Under the pieces are notes generated by a model. That model had not been told where the DNA came from. It made no database searches and saw nothing but the letters and a program-made list of their open reading frames with translations. Shown in pieces: positions 57,201-64,000 of a stretch of 64,000 nucleotides of DNA. The translations under genes and the position numbers were made by a program. This DNA comes from Exophiala sp. HKRS030 (taxonomy: Eukaryota; Ascomycota; Eurotiomycetes; Chaetothyriales; Herpotrichiellaceae), in contig JAHWDD010000001.1 in the NCBI GenBank assembly GCA_023897205.1, positions 5,580,001 to 5,644,000 on the forward strand. Reading direction: 5' to 3'. The number at the start of each line of letters is the position of its first letter. Position 1 is the stretch's first letter.

Positions 57201-58229
57201 ACTCCGAATGCCAGGATGCCCCGACGTGATAGATCAGAATCAGGAGCCGCAGACCGTTCGCGAAGTCGGACCGGACGGTACGCTGAGGAGCGTCCTCCCT
57301 TCGCTGCGGAGTATAGTAAGCAAGGCCTGCTTGAGCACAGGGAGCAGCATCGTCCCTATGGACCTCCTCGTGGCCCACCTCGTGGCCCGCCACCTGTCGA
57401 ACCTCGAAACAATGAGAGATCTTCCTCGGCCATGTCAAATAGACGGCCTAGCGGAAATCGAGCAGGACAATCAGACTACTTTGATGGCCGAGCCGGGACC
57501 CCTATAATTGCCAACGCTCCGAGACTAGGTGACGGACAGGCTTCACTAAGTGCACCCAGACCATCTCCTCGTCCACCCTTTCCTCATTCTCCCATCAGTC
57601 CCTTTGGTCCTCCCGGTCTATCACCGGGACTTCCAGGGAACCCTGCCAGCTTGCCAGCAGCCCTCCCGTCTCCATCTGGACCGCTCCCTGCACCTCCACC
57701 CGCGACTGGTCGCTCAACACCAATCGAGAACAACAGACTGACTATTATTGGAGCGCGAAAGAAGTCGGTCACAAAAGGAATGATCTCGGAGCCTACATTC
57801 ATCTCCAGTACTTCCTCCGTTCCTTTGGTTGGTCTTCCCAACGGTCCTCGACCTAGGGAAATTCCCACTCCACCAGTCCCAGCCATGCACCCACAGCGCC
57901 GGCGTGCAGGCACTTTCACTGAACAAACGACTGGTTACGCCAGTCCCCGGATGGGATCACCTCTGCCAATGGGCCCCGATTCACCCAGTCAAGTGTCTGC
58001 TGCTCAGAGTGCTGTCATTGACCAACAACTGTCACAGAAGCCACAACCTCGTCCGCGAAACAGGCTGAGGAAGATTAGTAGCGAGGGAGGTAGCATGGCA
58101 GCTCGCGCACGAAACCAGGCTTTAATGGCAGAGTTTGGTCGGGAAAAATTGCGGAGTCCAGCATTGCCAGTCTTTCCCAACCGAAGTGCAACTGCCCTGG
58201 GCTTACACCAGGAAGGCGGCATGTTCTAA
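54258..58229 (+). CDS. Large low-complexity protein of unknown function, conserved-looking N-terminal block
   Basis: Not recognised. A single 1323-aa exon, mostly Ser/Pro/Arg-rich and predicted disordered by eye. The N-terminal ~150 residues look ordered and constrained: a basic 'VFRKRAKAKDDAYTIPP' start, 'SLKRKQKNAVEIKPEIDLSTALP', 'FRTSLLMPGLSARFSMLREQ' and 'SRMNLFNHNPLTDIAEVESI'. Around residue 550 there is a short helical segment (AAQVQAKVEALIKRQNEEFKAF). The C-terminal part is Pro-rich with PPRGPPRGPP repeats, ending in a conserved-looking block with FGREKLRSPALPVFP. The composition suits a scaffold or signalling substrate, but function cannot be stated. An AG acceptor-like TTTTCAG at 54378 leaves open a different N-terminus with an upstream exon. 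Confidence 0.75.
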   Translation: MAELSALNVVPVANSMSSQTTLRSLPISPLRNYLNMNVFRKRAKAKDDAYTIPPADPSDFASMSKMSRSLKRKQKNAVEIKPEIDLSTALPNTNDFRTSLLMPGLSARFSMLREQDDPNTKLGKASDDSVLFPKRASRMNLFNHNPLTDIAEVESIHTPVKAPFADPERSHSFSELDDQDSVLNRSRPTEGNNLFSGRQKMYRIPTASTSRELSGRSTPLTSSKHVYQNDVAMSSYQQLRLKAAQEREECGEEAEEERDGFPDRPISTGTDEHEHASVVNTPSTGFSKSRGTTSSTASGPSNRRTSTAATSVISDSPAPRQSQLSAGSHTKGSASEFGSEDGFLRRDPSQESRQGNHESGQFNQPPLPSSPPFSRQLSQSKSTSHLPDKSSRSNSPFPGTTPRATSPFPSLQTQALASLDFGLKSSVGTFKRYQTTSPTEDEHGGDVYSSNLKPSDRGKATAMGLFNRPQQQFDERQFEARQMQMYGPPVLTNVREAHTTGSKGSPENTAAPSIPPSPFEKSYNRPSEASAVAVSGRPRAQSSASSTNAAQVQAKVEALIKRQNEEFKAFRASKPNAALPDEHSPSKTLMEQPVASRGTFFDTSDGSDEDEATDLDSPMLGRYEPAPRLAKTDVHPALRDVSQGFDFGQKVRDAKNDRPHSDASAETSSPSVVHDTPDTSDSLHLAPDMKGLDSPTLGPATGLGLSGLIRTHLRHDSDRSSMMPPPSPVSLQGQHPNLAYREREPSIASTARTINPPESTHSDPWELDHAHRNQRSPLEPPANDAMSSMSRKAQQILGQAISHKTQSAAKAQQLLGSGAPTSMDDTRQWQNDMMSSHHRGESTETQKEFDNELAERAKKIQEGLRGVTESEKRSRSPGPRQALHALRHRTSKTSVAPRINESQPKAMKMLGITDGPGPAMGARSPNVDVHAEFNESSDEHDDRHTPRQRPGAFDGPNGRSTPGPWRQEPQEDYDHPRQRSATPNARMPRRDRSESGAADRSRSRTGRYAEERPPFAAEYSKQGLLEHREQHRPYGPPRGPPRGPPPVEPRNNERSSSAMSNRRPSGNRAGQSDYFDGRAGTPIIANAPRLGDGQASLSAPRPSPRPPFPHSPISPFGPPGLSPGLPGNPASLPAALPSPSGPLPAPPPATGRSTPIENNRLTIIGARKKSVTKGMISEPTFISSTSSVPLVGLPNGPRPREIPTPPVPAMHPQRRRAGTFTEQTTGYASPRMGSPLPMGPDSPSQVSAAQSAVIDQQLSQKPQPRPRNRLRKISSEGGSMAARARNQALMAEFGREKLRSPALPVFPNRSATALGLHQEGGMF

Positions 58230-59545
58230 GCGTGTCCCGAGCCAGACGCCCCAATGCAATTTGACCTAGAACGAATCCTTGTTCTGCTTTCAACCTCAAC
58301 CTCTCATCACACGAACGTCCTCTGGGAGAGCAGGGGATGTCAATACATCACCTTTTTGCAACATTTTGTGTTCTCATTTATACCACCAGGCGATGGCTTT
58401 CTTCGTAGCATGTGGCTCTATCTTGACACGGCTGCCTTTTGGAAAATTAACATTTCTTTATGGACTGGATGACCTGTTTTCAATTTTGTTTCTTATTGTG
58501 AGACTTCTATGATACGACAACGATTTGTTCCCTACATGGGAGGGATAGAAATTCGACACCTCAGCGGACGAGGTCGTCACTTGGGCAGGATGGATTCGTA
58601 AATCGTATACACTTGAGGATCTTATCTGGCCATGGAGTTTTACCCTGGAATATTGTAAAGAGACAAAAGGGAGGCAAAAAATCATGAGGATAGAAGCCGG
58701 TATACTGAGTCTTTGACGCTTTTGGTCAGTGATAGCAAACAGCGATACCCTGTGGAACGGACGCGAGTCCTTGAGTTACTTACATGCAAATGAAAATATA
58801 ACATGCAAACAGATAGAAGCGTCGCTTTGTGCACATCGTAAGGTGTTGTAGAGAATCTTTCTGCTCTCGTCAGCAGCATCGCATTTGGTGCCTCTCCACG
58901 ACTCATTTTCCAACGGTTTGTCATGTCGGTGTCAAAGACGGGCAAATATCGTTTGCTGCTTGACACACATTGTCCACGTGCAATGAGATGTCACAAGAAA
59001 CCTTGTATGGTAGATAATATGGTAGATCACAGAATACAGTACGGACTACGATGGGCGGTCCACAGCTTTCAAGGCCAGGACGAGGCTGACCGGGACTTTG
59101 CAAGGCTGAGTCGAGGACAAACCGCGGTTTCGGATCGTTTTGTTCGCCAAGCGCGACGCAATTGAGCCAGTGCGGAGAAGATTGAATCGCGCAGCTAGAA
59201 CTTCTTCCCCGCCAGACTTCGGGCGGTCAATTAATTAATTCATTTCACATCTCACCACTACCAAAAGGATCCCGACCTCACAAGAAGGTGCCTTTGTACG
59301 TTTGGTTTCTTGGGTCGTGCGATAACTCCTTCGCTATGCTCTAGGTTTCCCCAAGCATAGATAACTGTCGACCCTATCTTGTTTCTTTCTTTGTTCTTTC
59401 GTTCGCCGCCGGCGTCGGTTCTGGCACCGAGAGAGAACCCTCCTCCTCCTCCTCCTCTTCTCCTCCTCCATGGTGCCAGCCCCGGTGGTCGTCCGTCGTT
59501 CACACAATCACCCACTCTGTCACTGACACTGTCCCTACGAGTAAC
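58230..59545. other. Intergenic region before the BTB-like gene
   Basis: About 1.3 kb. Short frames only. A (TCC)n tract occupies 59441-59469 in the presumed leader, and a TTAATTAATTAA-like run lies near 59,228. Confidence 0.45.
59441..59469. repeat. (TCC)n microsatellite in 5' leader
   Basis: Nine or so TCC/CTC units with one TTC interruption, about 80 bp before the BTB-like start codon. Confidence 0.8.
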
Positions 59546-61659
59546 ATGGCGCCGAATCCCAAGGGCGGTCGTCCCCCTAAACCCCAACTCCATGGCCGCA
59601 TGGTTCAGCCTGCTCTGCCATTGATCCCCAGACCAATCAAGGGCAAGCAGCAGCAGAAGAAGAGCAAGCAGGCAACTTCTGAGCAGGTTGTTGAAACAAC
59701 CAGCGAAAAGCAGAAGGCTGTTGAGGCGGCCTTGAAGACCTCCGATGCAGCCGTCAATGGAGACAAACAGGAACATGGTGAAGTATTGAAACCCTCCGAC
59801 GCAGCAGTCAATGGAGCCAGCAACCATGAACGTGGTGACACAGTCGAGGCTCCAGCCAAGGCTCCAGATGCGACGACAACAGGAGAAGGAGAGACGGAAC
59901 ATGTCGACTTTTATTGCGCACCAACTCAAGGTTTGTCTCGACACATAGTCATCACCACCTCATCGGTGAATTCTTGTTAACGTGAATTGACTCATCTTTT
60001 TCAGGCCCAACCGTCGAAACCCCAAGAAAATCATCGACTCCCTCAGTTGCGCAAGTTACTCCTGATAGTACCAATTTGGAAGACAACAATTCTGTTGCCG
60101 GTGAGGACTCCTTTTTGTCGCAGGTGGCGGCAGACAGCCAGGCCACAAACGAGGCTGCACTGGGCCGTTCTTCCGAACAGGAGACCAATGCCAAAGAGGA
60201 ACAAGAGACGGTCAGTTTGACAAACGGTCACCTTTCCAATGCGTCGGAGCCTATTAGCAGCGCCAGCGGTGAAGACTATGACGAACATGTCTCGGCAATG
60301 GAGTCCTTTGCGCAGGCTGACGAAATGCGTGCGTTTGGAGGTGCTGTGAACGGAACCTTGTCCTCACCACCGCCGCAAGAGAATGGTCATATGACGCCCG
60401 AGGAGGCAGCTCAGTCTCATGAAGGCAGTGGTGGTGGTCAGTCTACTACTGCGCAAGTCTACGGTTCCGCAGCTGTCAAATCCCCTCAACAAGACATGAA
60501 CGGTGGTGGCGGTAGTGTTCATGACCCAATGGCGATGTCGGGCACATCTAGGTCGGTATCTGAATCGATTCAACAACAACAACAAGAACCGAGAGACTCT
60601 ACCGGTCTGGCTCCTCTGCAAGACTACCTGCTCCAGATCTCCCACACCAAGGAAGGCGTCGACTGGGCGATCCAGGTCAACCCTCCAGGAGTCCAGCCTT
60701 ATGTCTTGTATGCGCATTCGTTCCTGATGCTACGAAGCGATCGCCTCAGACGCTTGATGCAGCGCGAACCATCGTCATCGACCTACGGAGGAAACGTCAT
60801 CCATCTGTACCCTGCCAGCAATGCCGTCCCTCATGCGTTCGACGCAGCTTTACGCTTCTTGTACTCTGACACGGTCTTGTCGCACCTCATCCAGCCGCAT
60901 CCGGGCCCGGATTTCCATGCAGCGAGACTTCAGAACCTCGACTACATCTTGTCTTATTGGGTCGCCGGCATCGAGCTAGGCATCGACCAGGTGTCTGTAT
61001 GTGCGGAAAGACTCTTGTTCAACTACGTCGACTGGGACATCCTCGAAGTCACGTACAAGCATGCTATCGACCTTGCCAACTCACCCGTGGTCTCGTCTGG
61101 TAAGAACACGACTGGTTCTGACTACGTGGTCGCTAGCAACGCCATCATCAGACCCATCCTCCACTTTCTGGCAGCTCGCATGGACGTGACCAAGTTCAAG
61201 GTCGACACCGCCGGAGCCCCAATTCACTTTGCAACTCGATTCCCGATGCTCGACGGTAACCGTGTCAAGCACAAACCAGCACTGGCTTCCATGGTCTTTG
61301 GCTCCATGCCATCTTCCGCCGACATGTCTCCTACCTCGCCTCAATCCGAGCTCATGCCCGCTTCTACTGCGACATTCCGAGACACTGTGGCAACCAACAT
61401 TCTCCTCAACATCGACTTTGAGCATCTGTTTTACTTCAATTCAATCCTCCAGAGAAACAACATTGCCGGCGCTCCTCAGCTCATGGCTAGCATCATTGCC
61501 GAGCGAGAAGTCCGTCGCCAGAAAATCCAGAGCTCACAAACTGTGGCCAATAAGGACCGTATGGCTAATTCGACCGCTTGGGAAGTTGTTGGCTGGAAGG
61601 AGGAATGGGACGGCGAGACCAACCTCCCGAAGCGTGAGCGGGTTGGATTCCTTTCTTGA
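59546..61659 (+). CDS. BTB/POZ-like domain protein of unknown function
   Basis: Exons 59546-59930 and 60005-61659 with a 74-nt intron give about 679 aa. The first ~330 residues are Ala/Glu/Ser/Gln-rich and disordered, starting with a basic 'MAPNPKGGRPPKPQLHGR' segment and containing two near-repeats of SDAAVNG. The ordered part begins at 'LQDYLLQISHTKEGVDWAIQ'. A BTB-like core follows: 'YVLYAHSFLMLRSDRLRRLM' resembles the strand-helix step of a BTB fold, then VIHLYPASNAVPHAFDAALRFLYSD and a helical BACK-like region (CAERLLFNYVDWDILEVTYKHA). Fungal proteins of this layout are usually annotated as hypothetical or BTB. A role as an adaptor is only a guess. The start ATG has a good context (AACATGGC). 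Confidence 0.72.
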
Positions 61660-62043
61660 ACGTTCAGCAAAGCAAGCATTGATCATCCTTCTTCAAAACC
61701 CCCCCAAAAAGAACAGCGATTCAGCGTTGACAAAAGTTGTTGAGAGATATGGCACAGTTTTCACACATCCAGAAAAGCAGGCGATTAATGGCAGCATATT
61801 GGCGTGAATGTCTTCTTTTTAGGGCCTGTTATTTCTTGTGCTTGGTTTTCGGGGTCAGGTGTGGTTCCGGCGTACTACTTCTTGGTGGATATTATGCCGT
61901 TGATGGCCGAGACGAAGCTGAGTAAATACACTGAGCTAGATACCCCCTTCTTGATTGCAATGGAAAATTATGCAGGAAAACACCTGCTTAGATAACAATC
62001 GTGGCTTTTTTGAGGGTTTCTGTTTCTGAGTGTGAGAGGTTGT
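61660..62043. other. Convergent intergenic region
   Basis: 384 bp between two genes meeting tail to tail. No gene or repeat recognised. Confidence 0.45.
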
Positions 62044-62811
62044 TCAACGACCGATGTTAACGCGTGGTGTATCTCGTTGAGGAATCGGTGTGAACGTATT
62101 GCGTTCCCTCAGACGATCGATCCATGGTTTCACCAGGGCCCAACCCAGGAGACCGGCTGTAGCGAAGATGAAGACCACAACCACTGTCTCGTCCTTGAGA
62201 GAGTCACGTTCTGTAAGATATATTGTTAGTGCGCGACATTGGGTACTTTTGGGGTACTTTGGGGAACAAAACATACGAAAACATGTAGTGAATACGTCCT
62301 CCTCTGTTGCGTCCTTGCATATGGGGAGGTTGTAGTCGAGACAGAAAGCCCTCGTGCAGTCGGAGCAGCTGAGTTTGCGATTTCTATGTGGTCGGCCCGG
62401 AGGGGGTGGCGGTGGGTGGTCATTGGCATCGTCTCCGTCGTCGACGGCCACGGTGGTTGAAGTGGTGGTTGTGGAAGCGGCCGTCAACGAAGACGACGAC
62501 GACGATGGTGACGATAGCGGATCATCTTTTGCTGCTGCGCCTTCTGCATCGTCTGTGTCTCTTTTGTGTGACCAGCCAGGTACCGGTGAGGCTACTTCTG
62601 CATAGTCACCCGGGGATCTTATGTCTAGACTGTGGAATTGGCTGGCTCTTCGTGAGGGCGGAGGAGGGTTGAGCGCGATAATGGTACTATTGTTGAAGCA
62701 GATGCATTTGCAAAAGGAGGTTGCGGCGGATTTGGCGCCGAGGGATGGCTGAAACAGGGCGACGAGGACGAACAGGAGGAACGATAGGTGAGAGGTGGAA
62801 AACAATCGCAT
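62044..62811 (-). CDS. Cysteine-containing single-pass membrane protein with signal peptide, fungal-specific
   Basis: Family not named. Minus-strand exons 62277-62811 and 62044-62210 give about 233 aa. Residues 1-25 form a signal peptide (hydrophobic LSFLLFVLVALF, cleavage near Leu-Gly-Ala). The lumenal part starts with a Cys cluster, FCKCICFNNSTIIAL (Cys34/36/38), followed by a Ser/Thr-rich, probably glycosylated stretch with an Asp run and Pro6. A second Cys group follows (CSDCTRAFCLDYNLPIC and a last Cys near 177). A transmembrane helix (about 188-203) and a short cytosolic tail close the protein. The 66-nt intron (62211-62276) has a perfect CACTAAC branch and TTACAG acceptor; it is a multiple of three and stop-free, so retention would only insert 22 residues. 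The start is the ATG directly before the signal peptide; codons upstream are leader. Confidence 0.8.
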   Translation of the reverse strand: MRLFSTSHLSFLLFVLVALFQPSLGAKSAATSFCKCICFNNSTIIALNPPPPSRRASQFHSLDIRSPGDYAEVASPVPGWSHKRDTDDAEGAAAKDDPLSSPSSSSSSLTAASTTTTSTTVAVDDGDDANDHPPPPPPGRPHRNRKLSCSDCTRAFCLDYNLPICKDATEEDVFTTCFRMFCSPKYPKSTQCRALTIYLTERDSLKDETVVVVFIFATAGLLGWALVKPWIDRLRERNTFTPIPQRDTPRVNIGR

Positions 62812-63228
62812 CGTGGGAGGTTCTCGAGTGGTTGTGTTCTTGTAGTACTCCTTGTTCAACTTACATGTCAAGTTGTTGAAGGCTGCGGATGAGATTGCGG
62901 TTAACAAATCACAAACTCGAACGTAGAGGATCAACACGGTGGATCAAATCATGTGGATTTGTTCTCTTTCTCCTCCACATTGTCATCGTCCTTTCTCCCC
63001 CACATGTTTCGTTAGCAAAGAGACCGAGGCATCCTCCCTCCTCCACTAACATAACAACCCGAATCTGAGAAGCTCATCATCATCATCATTTTTGTCTTGT
63101 CCACCTGGCTCTCTTTCTGCTACAAGCTACAACTTTCGCACAACTTGAAAACTCCATAATGGGATTGAGTCTCTAATCAGCGGCCATCGTCCACGTGTCG
63201 GTCAACCATCTTATCGAAGGTGTTGGCC
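62812..63228. promoter_or_regulatory. Divergent promoter region
   Basis: 417 bp between two divergent start codons (62811 and 63229). It contains a (CAT)5 run at 63074-63089. No TATA box is obvious. Confidence 0.5.
63074..63089. repeat. (CAT)5 simple repeat
   Basis: Five CAT triplets within the divergent promoter. Confidence 0.7.
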
Positions 63229-64000
63229 ATGGCGGTCCATTCAACCCCTGTTCGCTTCATGTTGAACGAGCGCGAAGTCGCGCTATTGCGCAAATGTCTA
63301 TCTCTGAAATCATCCAAATCAGATTCTGCCACCATTGCCGAAAAATCAAATCCAAACTCCAACGCGCCTCTACTACGAGAACGGGATGATCACAATGCAG
63401 CGGCGTTTCGCTCTGCCACGCGTGTTTTCCTGCTCACGTTCGGGTCCCTTCGTGGGGTCGACGCACTCCTAGGATATCTATCGGCTCGTCAGTCCCCGAC
63501 GGCCACCCGCTCGAGGAAACCACTCGTCGCGTCCAAGTTCAAACTGGCCCTGTCGTTATCGTCACTTCTCTACCTGCATTCGATGTTGTATCGCATCTTG
63601 TCCCGCCTAAGGCTCCGACTGTTGCACGAAAAGGTGCGAAACATCGGCGAGCGGTACCCGAGAATATACGCGGCGCTCACCTCACGCATCGCCCCGGCGG
63701 TCGGAGCGAGCCTGTCGGGCCTCGCGCTGGGCATCTGTCCCGCCGACCAACTGCGCATCTCTCTGGTGATATACGTAGCCTGTAGGGCCTTGGAGATTGG
63801 CTACGCCGCCATCGAACACACGAAACTGGTCAGGACCTACAAGCCGAGCTGGATGGGGAGCTGGCTTCTCTTTTCCCTTTCCCAGGGTCAACTGCTTCAC
63901 GCTTTTGTGTTTGATCGGGACTGTTTCCCTCCCGCGTACGGGTCTTTCATTCTCGGGTACACGCCGGAGTACATTCAGCGACGACCGGCGAGCCTGTCGC
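63229..64000 (+). CDS. TMEM135-like membrane protein (5' part, cut by the window edge)
   Basis: The frame is open from the ATG at 63229 to the last base, 257 codons and one base. Fungal TMEM135-like proteins are multi-pass membrane proteins; the animal homologue is linked to mitochondria, peroxisomes and fat metabolism. Visible features include a predicted helix 'RVFLLTFGSLRGVDALLGYL', 'LVASKFKLALSLSSLLYLHS', and 'ISLVIYVACRALEIGYAAIE'. The region 'WMGSWLLFSLSQGQLLHAFV' followed by FDRDCFPPAYGSFILGYTPEYIQRRP is the most telling family signature. The start ATG is in good context (GCCATGGCG). No intron is seen in the visible part. The rest of the gene lies outside the window. Confidence 0.75.
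   Translation, partial: MAVHSTPVRFMLNEREVALLRKCLSLKSSKSDSATIAEKSNPNSNAPLLRERDDHNAAAFRSATRVFLLTFGSLRGVDALLGYLSARQSPTATRSRKPLVASKFKLALSLSSLLYLHSMLYRILSRLRLRLLHEKVRNIGERYPRIYAALTSRIAPAVGASLSGLALGICPADQLRISLVIYVACRALEIGYAAIEHTKLVRTYKPSWMGSWLLFSLSQGQLLHAFVFDRDCFPPAYGSFILGYTPEYIQRRPASLS

Overview
The window is nuclear DNA from a filamentous ascomycete (Pezizomycotina). The evidence is short GT-AG introns of about 45-185 nt with CTAAC/CTGAC-type branch sites, Zn(II)2Cys6 regulators, an FlbA-type developmental RGS protein, and pyrimidine-rich 5' leaders. Eurotiomycetes (perhaps Chaetothyriales) is my guess, but the class cannot be fixed from sequence alone. I saw no tRNA, rRNA, CRISPR array or intact transposon.

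Left part (1-24.2 kb) is mostly housekeeping. It holds 3-isopropylmalate dehydratase (leucine synthesis), a 6.5-kb gene-poor stretch, the FlbA-type RGS regulator, Cdc73 of the Paf1 complex, a CGFS monothiol glutaredoxin (Grx3/4), a gamma-butyrobetaine-hydroxylase-like dioxygenase, the PP2A regulatory subunit B (Cdc55/PabA, with a GC-AG intron) and an Ntr2-like spliceosome-disassembly protein.

Middle part (25.9-39.2 kb) looks like a compact catabolic cluster. It has two Zn2Cys6 regulators, a carboxymuconolactone-decarboxylase/alpha-beta-hydrolase fusion, an anion:cation-symporter MFS permease, an FAD-dependent fumarate-reductase-like dehydrogenase and a PhyH-type 2-oxoglutarate dioxygenase. 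The parts would allow uptake of an organic acid, flavin-dependent desaturation or oxidation, hydroxylation and lactone/ester hydrolysis under local control. The substrate is unknown. I regard this as the best candidate for an undescribed system here.

Right part: a ten-exon APC-family permease (40.7-42.9 kb), an ADCK/UbiB-family mitochondrial kinase-like protein (43.3-45.4 kb), and an orphan 512-aa protein whose C-terminal half carries His, Asp and Ser in trypsin-like order (45.9-47.5 kb). From 47.5 to 54.2 kb lies a decayed island with a broken DEAH-helicase fragment, an RRM gene interrupted by an in-frame TGA, and clustered TACGGAGTA motifs. The window ends with a 1323-aa low-complexity protein, a BTB-like protein, a single-pass secretory-pathway membrane protein, and the 5' part of a TMEM135-like gene that runs off the right edge.

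Exon structures were assembled by eye from splice consensus, reading phase and remembered family conservation. No alignments were run.
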